Assembly (NCBI GenBank): GCA_030770535.1
Contig: JASVEC010000005.1
Location: forward strand, 1,302,001-1,366,000
DNA: 64,000 nt
Direction of reading: 5' to 3'
Origin: Batkoa obscura
Lineage: Eukaryota > Entomophthoromycota > Entomophthoromycetes > Entomophthorales > Batkoaceae
Shown here: piece after piece, positions 33,007 to 46,769 of the stretch
How positions within the stretch are numbered: the first letter of the stretch is position 1
Layout: each line of letters opens with the position of its first letter
Made by a program: the position numbers and the translations under genes
The notes under the pieces: generated by a model
The model's input: only the letters and a program-made list of their open reading frames with translations
Told to the model about the DNA's origin: nothing
Databases searched by the model: none

Positions 33007-34818
33007 AAGTAAATGATAGGAATAATTTAAAATAAAAAAGGATTTTCTTTTAATTTTGATAAAGTACCATTTGGTTTCTTTTATACTTTTTTTACTCTTA
33101 AACTAAACCCCAAGATAACATCATATTCCATTAAGATGGCAGATAAAATCTGTCAAATTTTATATTATTAGATAATAAGAGCCTTATGTATACTAAAATT
33201 AGTAATTAAAGCATTTACTTCACAGCCTCTTGCAGTATTTTGCTATAGAATGACCTAATCTCAATGGTCTAATATAACTATAAAATCACGCCATCTTCAA
33301 GCTAGCTTTGCTAATTTACTTTGACAGATTTCTAATTTGAAAGCAATTCAACAGAATAAATACAACATGATTTATTTAAAACGAAGATTACTATCACTCT
33401 ATCTAATAGAAACATACTATAATAAGTTTTAAATGGTCCATTAGGTATCAAATAAAACAAAACTATTTTATAACATCATGAATAATTTGAAAGCAAGTTA
33501 AAGGACAATTGTTTATTTCAAATATTATTAGCAATAAAAATAGACGAAGATTAATAATCAAACGAGCCAATTAAAGTTTTATTTTAATATTTGTAATTCT
33601 TTAGTAAAATGATAACACAGTAAAGATGAATCAGGTCAAGTAAGATTTTATCATCATTTGTGTCAATCTGATCTACATACTAGTACTAGCACTATGATAG
33701 TGTTACTATTACTATTGTATTGTCAATATTATATTTTATAATACTACACTGTACTATATTTATAGTTATTATAATTAATATCGTTATTAGCAGCATACAC
33801 CAGCTATATTATACTTTAACACCTTACTATCAAATAAAATAGTCACTAAGGCTAATAAGTTACAAATTATTATTGAGCTTTATTATTATCAACAATAAAT
33901 GGCTAAAATGACACCATATCAATAAGTGGTTGTTAAATACATTTAGTACCATTGTTCTTACTATTGCAAATCGTTTTAAATAAAGTTAGTAAATAATAAT
34001 ACCAGATATAATATCAATTATTCATTTTTAAATATAGTTCATAGTTATTTTTAATAATAGAATGTGATTTACTTTGTTTCAAGTATGATTTTAAAAAAAT
34101 ATTATTGTAAATATGTCAAAGAGTAATTTACTTTAAAGAGTACAAACCAAACTGCATAACTCAATCAAATAAGTTTTAGTATAGGTTTGTCAAGCCTTTA
34201 AATCCGCTTTTATACAAAAAAAGGTAAAATAATAGAATTAGAAACTTATTTTACTATACTTCCATATCCAGTCACCTATTAATTTATTTGAAATAGGTTT
34301 TAGATAAAAAGACTTTTTAAAATACGTCAAATAGCGAACTTTACACTTAATAGTACTTTAAGTCATTTGAATTATTTGACGTTTTGCATGAAATATGTAA
34401 CATTTAATATCATAAATTTCATCTTTTTTTATTAGTTAATATTTAAAAATATCAATTTTATACATTAAGTTACATTTTTTAAACAAAATGCTTAATTTTT
34501 TAATATAAATAAAATACAAAAAAATTAGTTAAAAAGTTAATCACAATATAATACTTGAATGTTTATAAAGCTATACCTTAAATTATTTATTACATATATG
34601 TTATTAAATTATATTCTTAAACAAAAAAATACATCTCCATATGTTTAGTTTTAATAAACTTATTTTAATCTTTAATTATATTACTTTTTATTAGATTTTT
34701 ATATAATTTGTTATTAATACAAATTATTTATTTATTTATTTTATACAATTTACTTACTATTATCCATTATTTTTTATTTAATTAATAATTATTTTGTTAT
34801 TTTTTTATTAAAACTAAA
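33007..34818. other. Long AT-rich spacer
   Basis: About 1.8 kb with TACTA/ATTAC low-complexity tracts at 33680-33740 and no credible gene or RNA. Includes an orphan element end at 34613-34641. Confidence 0.55.
34613..34641. mobile_element. Orphan right end of a 104-bp element
   Basis: Only TTCTTAAACAAAAAAATACA and the terminal TCTCCATA remain; no left end is visible upstream. A truncated copy. Confidence 0.7.
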
Positions 34819-34922
34819 TATGGGGATGTGTTTTTATGTTTAAGAATTTTACTAACAATTTTTCCACTCAAATAGCGCTTAAAACATGGAAAAAGTAATG
34901 AAGCCAAAAAAACACCCCCATA
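34819..34922. mobile_element. Short TIR element (104-bp family), copy 11
   Basis: TATGGGGATGT to ACACCCCCATA, with perfect ends and the inverted AAATAGCGCTT core. Looks young. Confidence 0.9.
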
Positions 34923-34970
34923 TAATAAAACTTTTATAAAAAATTTAAACAACTATTATAATATATTTAA

Positions 34971-35072
34971 TATGAAGATGTATTTTTGTATTAGAATTTT
35001 ACTAACAATTTTTCCACTTAAATAGCGCTTAAAAGATAGAAAAAATAATGAAACCAAAAAAACATCCTCATA
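34971..35072. mobile_element. Short TIR element (104-bp family), copy 12
   Basis: TATGAAGATGT to ACATCCTCATA; both terminal repeats carry matching changes from the family consensus (AAG/CTC). Only 48 bp from copy 11. Confidence 0.85.
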
Positions 35073-35604
35073 TGTTTTTAAATTATTTAATTTAGCTATA
35101 TTTTAAAAAATAATGCAATAATTATTAAATAAACTTAATTTATAAAATCCTATTTAATTAAATAATTTAAAAAAATTTGTAATATTTTTTATATCTAAAC
35201 TGAAATCTTTAATCAAACTCAGTAGTTGATTAAATAACTCAAAACTAAATTATAAAAGTTTTTTAATAAAAGTTGTTTATATAAAATCAATAAGCTATTT
35301 TGAAATATTTTGAAGTACAATATAAATATAATGAATTTTTTTAATTTGTCAAGTGTTAATTATAAAACTTATCATTAAATTAAATGTAAAAATTCCATGC
35401 AAATTACATTTTAGTATTGGGTTGATTGTTACAGCTAATGGTCTTTGATTGGTTCGATTTCGCCAATCAAAAAGCAGCTGATGCTTTAGTTTAACCAGCA
35501 TAAGTAAATCAAAATAAAAGGAAACGTACAATTAATAAATTCAACTTTTTAACTAAGAAAACTTTAAGAGAAATATAAAAAAAGAAACTTCAATAAAGAC
35601 AAGA
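35073..35604. other. EDC4 upstream region
   Basis: AT-rich, no gene. The minus-strand frame at 35349-35531 has no family likeness. Confidence 0.5.
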
Positions 35605-38600
35605 ATGAACACGAATCGTTCTGATAGTGATATACCCGTTGAAGAAGTAATCGGTAAATTTTTAAATCGAATGGAAGAAGAGAAAGTTGAAAAAAATAAA
35701 CAATTAGAAGGAAAAAAGAATCCAAGTAGTACATCTTTTTTATCCATTTTTAATCAAAGGAGTGATAATAATTCTAGTCTTAACTTTGTGGAAGAAAATA
35801 TGTTAAATAGTGTCAATAGCTTGTTTTCAATGCTGGGTAGCAATCAACAAAATAATGAAAGTTACAACGCTTTTACAAGTCCCAATGAAGAGGGTGGCAA
35901 TAAATATTCAAATATTGATATTGATGACTTGTTTAATGAAGAAGAAGAGAAGCAGAGGTAATACCTATTGATTTTAAATTGATATAAAAATTGAAGCCAT
36001 TTTTTAATATAGAGCTCAAGAAACAAATAAAAAAAGTTTAGATTATCAAAATTTAGAAAAAGTAACACCACAAACTAAAAAAGTGATTGATTTACAAAAA
36101 AAGGGGGGCGATTCACCTTTTTCTTATGTTAATCCATTTGATGCGGTTTCTCATGAACCATTTTCAGATACCCAATCTCATGGTTCCAATAACACCATTA
36201 CTGAAAATGATATTAAAGTTAAGACAAATGGTAAGTTTAATTATTTTCTATTTAATGCCAAAAATGCTTTATTAATATATAATATATAATATATAATATA
36301 TAATATATAATATAACTTTATAGAAATGGATCGAAATAGTTATAAAATAGCACATAAAGATTTGTTTTTTGATCATAATAAATTTGATATGACCAATATT
36401 AAGGAAATTAATCCAAGTAAACATATGATCTTTCGTAATGATGGTGAAATGATACTTCCTAATGGTAATTCTATTTTTACTCGTCTTGGCTTAGTTGGCT
36501 TTTATTCAAAAGATTCAGGTAATATATTCTAATATTATAGAATGTTAATGTTAATATTAATATTATGATATTAATTATTTTATTAACTAGGTCCTAAATT
36601 AAGAGTATGGAATGAAATCAGTACTAAGAAACAAGTAATTGAAGATCATGATGAGAGTATCATTGATATAGCTATATGGAAACCATCGAATGAAACAATT
36701 GAAGAAAAGAGAAGTTATTTAATGACATTATCTTCTAATTTTACAGTTAGTATGTATTCCTTTGATAATCAATCAACACAAAAAGGAGAAATTAAATATA
36801 ATTTATTTTATCGCTTCAAAAATTCAATAATATCAGCAAATACTAAATGGTATACTCATATCGCTTGGGATCCTGCTAGTTTAGGTTCTTTTGTATTAGC
36901 TTCTAATGAATTGGGGGTTAAATTGTTTCAAACCAATTTTAAACATACATTTAATTATGAAGAAGAACAAGATATTTATTCAAAAGCTTTAGAAGTTGAT
37001 TGTAATAAAGTAAGCTATTTAATAATAATAATAATAATTATTAATATATTTCCTATAGCCAATAATATGTATTAAATTTTCACCCAATGGTAATTTATTA
37101 GGTATTGGATTTGAAAATGGAGTTGTATCTATCATTGGGTTACACAAAGGAGAGCAAATATTCAACAAAACAATTCAATTATCCGAAATTCATTCAATCT
37201 CATATATAGAATTTGTAGTTAATAAACAACGAGAAGATATATTGATAGTTGGTATTAATAAGAATACTAATATAATCTTATATAATTTAACACAATCAAC
37301 AATCATTCAAACATTCAAATTTAAAATTAATACAAAATTTATTAGTTTTAATTCTTTATGTTATGAACATCAAAATAAATTGTTATTTGTTGGATGTAAT
37401 ATAAGAAGAGTATTGTTATGCTTTCATTTTAATGAAAGTGTAACAACGTTTGATTATGTTACTGAAATTGCTATTCCTGAAGGTTTTATTGAAATTTGTG
37501 TCGCAAAAGATAGCTTAAATTCTCATTTAAAGGAGGATAAAAGTTTTATTTTAACTTATATTTTACAACAAAAAGCATTTACTAGATATGCTATTGGATT
37601 AAATAACTTAATTATTCAAGATGTTGCTTCATTAAATGATATTCCAGATAAATGTATTTTAATTCCAAGACAAGGTAATTTAATAGAATATTAGGTTTTA
37701 TTATAAAACTAATATGTGATAATAATTTTAAATAGAAGTTAATGATGATAAAAATAATCCACCCTCCCTTTTAGATACCTTTAATAAAGCTAAAAATTCG
37801 CCAAATAATTCTAAAAATACTCGAACACCTTCGATCAAAAGTAATTTAGGTTCATTGAAATCACCTGAAAATTTGAAATTTAAAGGTAATAATAATAATA
37901 ATTAATAATAATAATTTAAATATATTAATTAATTTTTAATATCATAAGGAAATCAAGATGAAATTAATGAAAGTACCATGAATAAACCAGACAGAAGAAT
38001 TAAATCGCATAGTAATTCTTTAGATTTAACTAAAGAAAATAATAGTCGTGAAAATAAAGAGAAAGTAATAGATACTCCAAATTATTTAGATTTATTTACT
38101 CAACCTTCTGGACCTTCAGAACCAAAAAGAAGTGGTAATTTCTATTTTATTATTTTATTAAATATTGTTATATTAATATTTATGTTTTTATTTTAGTTTC
38201 AAATTCTACTTTATTAAAACAACAATCTTCAGATAAAGAAAATAATCCAATTAAAAATTTCAATGTCAATTCATTAGCAAGTAAATTAGATAGTGAAGCA
38301 TTGGGTGAATTAATACAAAATTTTACAAATGAAGTGGGACATTTAGGTAAATAATTCAATAATTATAAATAAAAATATATAAAATTAATTTTATATTTTA
38401 AATAAATTATAGTTAGAAAAGGAGTATCCACTACACTAAGTCATACAACTAGAGGTTTAGAAGGACCAACTAAAATTATAGAAAACCTTGAAAAAGAAGT
38501 TAAATTGTTACCCGATTCTATAATTAGTAAGGTACAAACGAAAGTAACCCAATCCATTCAATTAGCTTTAAGAGATAATTTACCAAAATTATTACATCAA

Positions 38601-40122
38601 GAAATTGGTAATTCAGCTAAAAATGTATTTTCAAGTCATGTAAGAAAACAATAATATTAATTTAATAATTTAATAATTTAATAATAATAATAATAATTAT
38701 ACTAATCTAATATTTTTTATTTATTTTATATAGGAATTTCAAGAATATTTTAATAATTTAATTAAACAACATTTATATGATGCCTTAGATTCTACTGATT
38801 TTGTACAAACTATATCAGAATCTATTACTAATCAAGTTCGACATGTAATTATTGAATCTTTTCGTAATAATTTTGAAACTATATTAATACCAGCTTATCA
38901 AAAAGCAACCAATGCTATGTTTGAACAAATGCAAAATTCCTTTTTTAAACAAATTAAAAGTAGTAAGTTGTTAATATTAATTTTATAAATAATAGATATA
39001 TGACATATGCAACATATATAATTAATTAACTAATTAATTAATTAATTAATATTTTAGTTCAAAAAGAGCAAGAAGAAATGATTAAACGTATACAACAAAT
39101 GAATCAATTTACTCAATTACCACAGGTACCACCACCAGTTCCATTTAATCCTTATCTGATGAATCCTCCATTAAGATATGATCCTAATTTACCTCCACCT
39201 AATTTACCACCAAGTGCTTTATTTAGACCCGATTTAAATAATTCGCCATCTCATTTAATCAATGCTTTAAACAATAATTTAAGTTTTAATAATAGTTCAG
39301 TAGGAAATGATAATATTAGTAATGGAGGATTTAATAAGAATAAGAATAACTTTAGTCCTAATAATAGAAACAACAATAGCAATAACAATAACAATGATAA
39401 TGGTAGCAATAATAATAGCAGTCCAAATATTAACAATACAAATAATGGTAATAATAATAATAATAAGGTAATAATATTAGTGTTATATTTTTGAATTGGT
39501 ATTAATTTTAATTTATAGTTTATCAATGAGAATCAACCAAACAAGAAGGTAGATATTGAAGAACAAAAAATAGCAGTCGAATCAGATGATACATTTAAAA
39601 AATTAAGTGGGGATAAAGAAATATTTGATGATGTAACTATTTTTTAAGGAATAATTGTACAACTTTAAACTAATATTTTTATTTTTATTTTTGTTTTTTA
39701 TTCTAGGCTATTACAACTAATGATATCAAATCAGTATTGATTATGTTTAATGAATATGGAGTAAAACAAATATTTGATAAATGTGAATTTAATCAAAAAA
39801 CATTATTATTATTATCTAAATTAATGACTAAACAAATTCAACAAAGTACATCAATTAAATTAAAAGTAATTGAACAATGTTTAAATTTAATTGATCCAAA
39901 AGTAAGTTTTTGATTATTTTATATTATAATTTATTTTAAATATTAATTTACTTTTTATAATAGAATCCAGATATCATTCATCATGTAGGAAGATTCTTAT
40001 CCAATGTATTAAAAAATTTGATTGAATATTCATCAACATTAAAAGGTAGTAATAAGGAATTAAATGATCAATTAAATCATTGTATTCAATCATGTAATCA
40101 AATTATTATTAATTGTGAATGA
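35605..40122 (+). CDS. EDC4: Enhancer of mRNA-decapping protein 4 (EDC4/Ge-1/Varicose family)
   Basis: About fourteen exons, starting MNTNRSDSDIPVEEVIGKFL and ending CNQIIINCE at 40120-40122. The N-terminal region is acidic and low-complexity. From about 36.3 to 37.7 kb lies a WD40-type propeller: AHKDLFFDHNKFDM, GLVGFYSKDSGPKLRVWNEI, WYTHIAWDPASLGSFVLASN, ICIKFSPNGNLLGIGFENGV. A Ser/Asn-rich linker follows, then a long helical part with EKEVKLLPDSIISKVQTKVT and SITNQVRHVIIESFRNNFET, then a Pro-rich and poly-Asn stretch (39.1-39.47 kb), and finally the conserved C-terminal helical domain ending the gene. This domain order is that of EDC4. Known role: P-body scaffold that brings DCP2 and DCP1 together for decapping. 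Introns are 45-110 nt; several contain simple repeats. Confidence 0.9.
36262..36313. repeat. TATAA microsatellite in an EDC4 intron
   Basis: ATATAATATATAATATATAA-type run inside the intron that ends before EMDRNSYK. Confidence 0.8.
39310..39470. repeat. AAT/AAC repeat coding poly-Asn in EDC4
   Basis: Near-uninterrupted AAT/AAC codons with scattered AGC and GGT, giving NNRNNNSNNNNNDNGSNNN. On the minus strand it produces a spurious Leu-rich frame. Confidence 0.85.
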
Positions 40123-40240
40123 AATAAATTTAAATAAATTTAAATAAATTTAAAAAATGAATCAATTTTATTTTTTACAGATTTGATATTATGGATTTTA
40201 CATGATGAGTTATGACAAATAGAGTGGCAGGGGTTAATAA

Positions 40241-41831
40241 CTAGTTTTTTGTTAGTGGATTATAATTAGTTAAATCGAAATAACTTACTTGAGTATTTTT
40301 ATTATTTTTGTTTAGCAAATCTTCAATCGTTTCTTTTTCTGTTGTTAAATTACTATTATAAATTAAGTTTAATAAGTTAATTAATATCCTAAATATTAAT
40401 ATTATTAATATTATTAATATTTTAATAATAATAATATTCAATCCTACTTGTGATATTTAAAATTTAACATCAAATAATTATTATCATTTTCCAAATGATT
40501 TCTAGTAGTTATAGACTCATTACAATTATTAAGAAATAATTCCACTAATTTAGATTGATTTTGTAATAATAGATCTAAATTAGATACAATTTGAAATATC
40601 TGATCTTTAACTTTATCTATAAAAACAATGAAAAATGAGCTATTAATCCTAATAAAACTAAATAGAACATTCTATCACTTACCTTTTGCTTCTATAGAAA
40701 AATAATTATGATTTTTAATCCTCTTTTGTTCTCGTTGAAGTTGGAATTTTAACTATTTACAAATAGAATTACTATTAATACAACTAATCATAGAACACTT
40801 AGAACTTACTTTATAAACTTCAACTTCTAAATCATTAATTTGTTTTAATGAATCATCTACAATTATCTTTTCTTGATTTTCTTTTTTATCACATATCTAT
40901 TAAATAAATTAAGTAAATTTAATTAATTATTACTTATAATTCTTGATTATTGATAATAAAATCTTACTTTAATATCCAACTGTTTTGCTAATTTCAATAT
41001 ACTATCAAGTTGTTGAGAACAAGTGTCAAGTTTTATTGTACTACTTGATAAAGTATTCTTATTATTTACTATACTATTTATTGTACTAGTTTTATCATTT
41101 ACAATATTATTTATTGAGTTATTCTTATTGTTTGAAGCAACTTTTATTGAACTATTATTCTTACTATTCGTCCCACTACTAGTTGAACTATTTCCAATAC
41201 TATTATCTCGACCTCTTTTGAGTTGGAATCGATTTTCCCCCGCTATATTATTATTACTACTAATTGTTTTAATGACACTTGTTCTATTGATACTGTTGGT
41301 ACTTATTCTATTGTAATGGATATTGTTTATTCTATTAGCATTGATATTACTTATTCTATTTAAGGTACTAATATTAGTTCTATTATTATCTCCATTACAA
41401 CTAACAGTCTTAACACTATTGATTTTATTAATACCACCATTTCCATTACCATTACCATTGCCATTATCATACTTTTTATCATTGATCTTATTACTAATAC
41501 TATTAATCTTATTACCATCATTACCATTACACTTATCTCCATTTCTATTCCCCTTATCGTTTGTTTTCTCCATGCTACTAATAGTATTACTCTTTCCCCC
41601 TAACAATTTCAATTTCTCTTCCAATGCATTATTACTCTTTGTAATCCTTTCTAACCTTAATCTTTTAAATCGTTCAATTCTTTCTTTAGCACTTAATTTA
41701 GTTGTTGAATCTAATATTTTTGGTACTGATTTTTCGGTAGTGTTATTAGTATTAAATCGATGGGTCGGAACACTTGGTTTACTATTATTAGAATTGTTCA
41801 TATTGAGAAATAAAAAGGATGATGATGACAA
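40241..41831 (-). CDS. Unknown Asn-rich coiled-coil protein
   Basis: Spliced minus-strand gene. The long first exon (about 40970-41831, with ATGs at 41829-41831 and 41799-41801) contains LSAKERIERFKRLRLERITK, NNALEEKLKLLGGK, a long Asn/Gly/Ser/Lys-rich region (NGNGNGN, NRISNINANRINN) and STIKLDTCSQQLDSILKLAK. Later small exons encode coiled-coil segments DDSLKQINDLEVEVYK, LKFQLQREQKRIKNHNYFSI, KVKDQIFQIVSNLDLLLQNQ and NLTTEKETIEDLLNKNNKNT. The heptad pattern across several exons supports a real protein. I do not recognise the family. It converges on EDC4 with about 120 bp between stops. The Leu-rich open frames on the opposite strand are shadows of the Asn-rich codons. Confidence 0.6.
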
Positions 41832-42351
41832 AATGAGAATAGTTATTTTTTGAAATTAGCTAAAAATTAAATTATGATGGCTGAAATTTCAAAATCAATA
41901 TCTAAAATTCAGTTACTTTTAAAACTGAACCTTTTGTACTACTTTGACGAATTCAATTCATCAAACTTTTGTTCCTTTTGAATTAATCCCAATTTTTCTA
42001 TATTTTACAATTTTAGTATTAATTCAGACAACTACAAATCGGTCCCAAATTTGACTGGATCTGAATATGAATTATCTAGGGCTTAAAAATTGCAAAAGAT
42101 TAGCATAAATTTTATTTTTTGCAAAACGTTGAAAAAAATGACCATTTTATCCTTTCAATCCAAGTTTTGATTGGCTCACAATAATTAAAAAATTTTCTTT
42201 CCCCTACCTAAATGAAAAAAAGATATTGAAAAATTAGAAAATTCATTAATTCTTAATTTTGAGATCCCTTCTCTTTGCTAAATTTCATCCAAGTAAATAT
42301 TCATTATTTATATTCATTCACCTTGGCTTATCTAGTTGACTTTTTTTAAGG
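41832..42351. promoter_or_regulatory. Divergent promoter region upstream of the eS31 gene
   Basis: About 520 bp between the coiled-coil gene and the ribosomal fusion gene. Contains pyrimidine-rich tracts just upstream of the ATG (CCTTCTCTTTGC and CACCTTGGCTTATCTAGTTG). No gene. Promoter role inferred from position. Confidence 0.4.
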
Positions 42352-43038
42352 ATGCAAATTTCGATCCAAACTCTTACCGGAAAGAGTTTTGCTGTTGAAG
42401 CAAACTCAAATGCTACCGTTGCCCAACTTAAAGCTCAAGTTGAAGCTTGTTCTGGGATTCCAAGTGAGCAACAAAGCCTCCTTTTTGCTCAAAAATCTTT
42501 AGATGATGAGCTTACCTTAGCTCATTATAATATCTCTACTGAATCCACCCTTCATATGGTTATTGACCTTCTTGGTGGTGGTAAGAAGAGAAAGAAGAAG
42601 AAGTAAGTGAAAAGTTATTACTTTTTTTTTACTTCACGCTTTTTTCTAGGACATCTCACCCCACTTTAATAAGTGTCCTATAATTAAATTAGTGTCGAAG
42701 ATTTATTTAAACTAGGTTAAGTGAAAAAAGATACTAATCAAAAACCATTTTATTTTAGTTATACTACCCCAAAGAAAATTAAGCACAAGAAGAAGAAGGT
42801 TAAACTTCCTGTATTAAAGTTCTATAAAGTTGATGCTGATGGTAAAATTACCCGTCTTCGTCGTGAATGTCCAAACACCGATTGTGGTGCTGGTAATTAT
42901 TATTATTAATTATTGTTTGTAGTTGGATTTAATTTAATTTAATCATTAGGTGTCTTCATGGCATGGCACAAGGATCGTCAATATTGTGGTCGTTGTGGAC
43001 TCACTTATGTTTTCAACAAAGATGGAGAACAAGCTTAA
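42352..43038 (+). CDS. Ubiquitin-like protein fused to ribosomal protein eS31 (RPS31/S27a)
   Basis: Three exons: 42352-42602, 42759-42892 and 42950-43038. The N-terminal 76-77 residues form a ubiquitin fold ([20 protein letters not shown] to [13 protein letters not shown]). The C-terminal part is a clear eS31: [48 protein letters not shown], then the zinc ribbon CPNTDCGAG and YCGRCGLTY (four Cys). Known role of eS31: small-subunit head protein, normally made as a ubiquitin fusion that also supplies ubiquitin. Here the ubiquitin half has lost Arg72 (Asp) and Arg74 (Leu), has a third Gly at the junction, and lacks Lys6, 29, 33 and 63, while Lys11, 27 and 48 remain. It resembles the FUBI partner of eS30 more than ubiquitin. 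The Gly-Gly cleavage site remains. Confidence 0.95.
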
Positions 43039-43143
43039 ATATTAATTATTAAATAAAAAAAATCAATATTTATGTTTCTATTTTATGTTTATTTTATATA
43101 ATAATATTAAGTATATTTATATTGTTTTATTTTATATAATAAA

Positions 43144-44767
<1,624 letters not shown>

Positions 44768-45244
44768 TTTAGATAGTTTTATATTCTATTTGATAATTGC
44801 AAATTAAAGATTCTTCTTAATTATATTACTAATTTAATAATTTATATTTTTTGTTTATCAAACACAATTTTAGTGTATAAATAATGAACCAATTAAAGGT
44901 GAGCTAACGATCCTCTAATTTAGTTGGATGTTTTAAAAAACGGACTTAGATTTAATATCAGTAATATCAAATCTAAGTCAATTTTAACGCATTACTATTG
45001 CTATAAGCTTTAAGATTCAAACTCAATATTGATGCTATAACATACTATACGTTTGTAAAATGCAAAATATAATACTTAGAAAGTTTTAATAAAAAAAGAA
45101 AAAAAATGTACTTTTAAATTCAACATTATTTTATTTTTCTTATTATATTGCTATAAGATTTAATAAACTAAAAGATACTTAAAAAGTTTTTAATATATTA
45201 GCAAACAGATATACATTTGCTTGAATATTTTTAAAATCAGTTCA
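44768..45244. other. Spacer
   Basis: AT-rich; a short near-palindrome of ACTTAGATTTAATATCAG and TATCAAATCTAAGTC occurs at 44941-44978. No gene seen. Confidence 0.5.
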
Positions 45245-46110
45245 ACTAAACCCCGGTGTAAGTAACAAATTCAACATTAATACCAATAATATCAGTTCTT
45301 GTCTCCCTTCCGCTTCTTGGTACTTTACCCGTGATTTTAATTGTAATTCTATCATTATGGATAACAGTTTCTATAAGATTCATTCAGAGATTTACATTTT
45401 ATAAACTCATCGAAAATATTGTTTAAAGTTTTAGTGGGTGTATTAGGTACTGGTACTAATTCCAAGTCAATAAAGGTAATCTTTTGTATATATGAAAATT
45501 TTTTTATATACTTCAACCCATGGTAGCACTTCTTTAAAATGTTAATATTCATCGCATTCCGAGCTCATGTGCCATAAATCATTATTTTTACTAAGTAAGC
45601 CATCGCAGATGGTACTAAATTTAGGAAGTGATTTTCTTGTTTGGGGATTATCACCGCAGCTAAACCGTTTAATAATTATTATCCATAATTTTTCAATTTC
45701 ATCCATAGATAAACTATTAAATGTATTGATAAGTTCATCATGAGCATTTTCAATCATATACTGAAAAAAACGTTCGTACCTTTGTATATCACCCATATAT
45801 ATACGCCATTGATATTTTATAACTTCACTTTTAGATCTTAATAAATTATATTCATCTTCTCCCTTGTATTTCTTAAATAATAATAATTTGTTAGGATTAA
45901 GCTTTAAATAAGGAAGGATTATCAGTTTTTTTATTGGATTTCTTCAAAGAGTTATTTTTTTTCAAAATGGTATCTATAAAGCATTTTTTATAGACATCAT
46001 GCCTTTTATGGTAATTTTCTAAGAAAAAAATCAAGTGGCCAATTAAAAGCTTTATTTTCAATATTCTGAAATTAAGTTTATAAAATATAATTTAAAGATC
46101 AAGTTAATTT
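45245..46110 (-). pseudogene. Decayed unknown reading frame
   Basis: Protein-like segments follow one another on the minus strand but in changing frames: ENYHKRHDVYKKCFIDTIL, LNPNKLLLFKKYKGEDEYNL, MGDIQRYERFFQYMIENAHD with MDEIEKLWIIIIKRFSCGDN, ILKKCYHGLKYIKKFSYIQK, and a C-terminal part VIHNDRITIKITGKVPRSGR ending VEFVTYTGV. Order and composition suggest one former gene of about 280 residues with a few breaks. No family recognised. It could be a host gene or part of an old mobile element. Confidence 0.45.
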
Positions 46111-46145
46111 TTGATCAATTCTAGTTAGCATATTCGTTATGAACA

Positions 46146-46242
46146 TATGAGAATTTATTTTGTTAATAATTTTACTAATAATTTTTCCAATTAAATAGCG
46201 CTTAAAAAATGGAAAAAATGATGAAACCAAAACACTTTTATA
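46146..46242. mobile_element. Short TIR element (104-bp family), copy 13, degraded
   Basis: TATGAGAATTTA left end, AAATAGCGCTT core, right end ACACTTTTATA. Abuts copy 14. Confidence 0.75.
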
Positions 46243-46342
46243 TGGGGATGTTTTTTTTGATCTCATTACTTTTTGCATTTAAGTGCTATTTGAGCGGAAA
46301 AATTGTTAGTAATTATTAAACAAACAAATACATCTCCAAATA
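46241..46342. mobile_element. Short TIR element (104-bp family), copy 14
   Basis: TATGGGGATGT to ACATCTCCAAATA. It starts at the TA that ends copy 13, in the opposite internal orientation. Confidence 0.85.
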
Positions 46343-46670
46343 AATTTTGATTTACAATAATTTTATAATTTTATAATTTTAATTAAAAGTGTTTCTACTC
46401 AAACTAGATTAAAATAAAAAAATAATAATGTAAATTTAATATTAAACACCCGAACTATACAATTTAAGATTCTATTGATAAGAATAATTATTTTAATTTT
46501 CAATTCTAAAATAATCAAACTTTTATTAATTTCAAATCATATTTAAAATATCAAACAAAAAAAATTGAAAAATGGCTTAAAAATTAGTCAAATAAAAGAG
46601 ATTTGAAGTCACTCAAAATACTATCCAAGGACATGAAACGTTTTAAAAAATAATATATTAAATACTTTAG

Positions 46671-46678
46671 TATAAAAG
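46671..46678 (+). promoter_or_regulatory. TATA-box candidate
   Basis: TATAAAAG about 92 bp upstream of the ATG of the small secreted protein gene. Confidence 0.4.
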
Positions 46679-46769
46679 AGAATAATAAAAATATTTTAAA
46701 ATTTTAAGTTTTTTGTTTTATTTAAATTTCCGATACTTATTCTCCTTTAAGAAATTGATTGTTATAATT

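Noticed and set aside
33007-34800. tRNA, rRNA or CRISPR-like arrays in the long spacers
   Set aside because: No cloverleaf arms with a GTTCRANNC box, no rRNA motifs and no regularly spaced repeats seen by eye.
39251-39526. Poly-Leu minus-strand frame
   Set aside because: Complement of the poly-Asn tract of EDC4.
41023-41853. Two plus-strand Leu-rich frames resembling membrane proteins
   Set aside because: They are complements of Asn/Ser codon runs in the coiled-coil gene; no Met context, no helix-loop pattern, no family.
42603-42758. snoRNA inside the first intron of the eS31 gene
   Set aside because: No paired C/D or H/ACA boxes found; only a branch-point-like TACTAAT near the 3' end.
44941-44978. 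Near-palindrome as a transcription terminator or structured RNA
   Set aside because: In AT-rich spacers of this length such pairs are expected by chance, and no gene context supports it.
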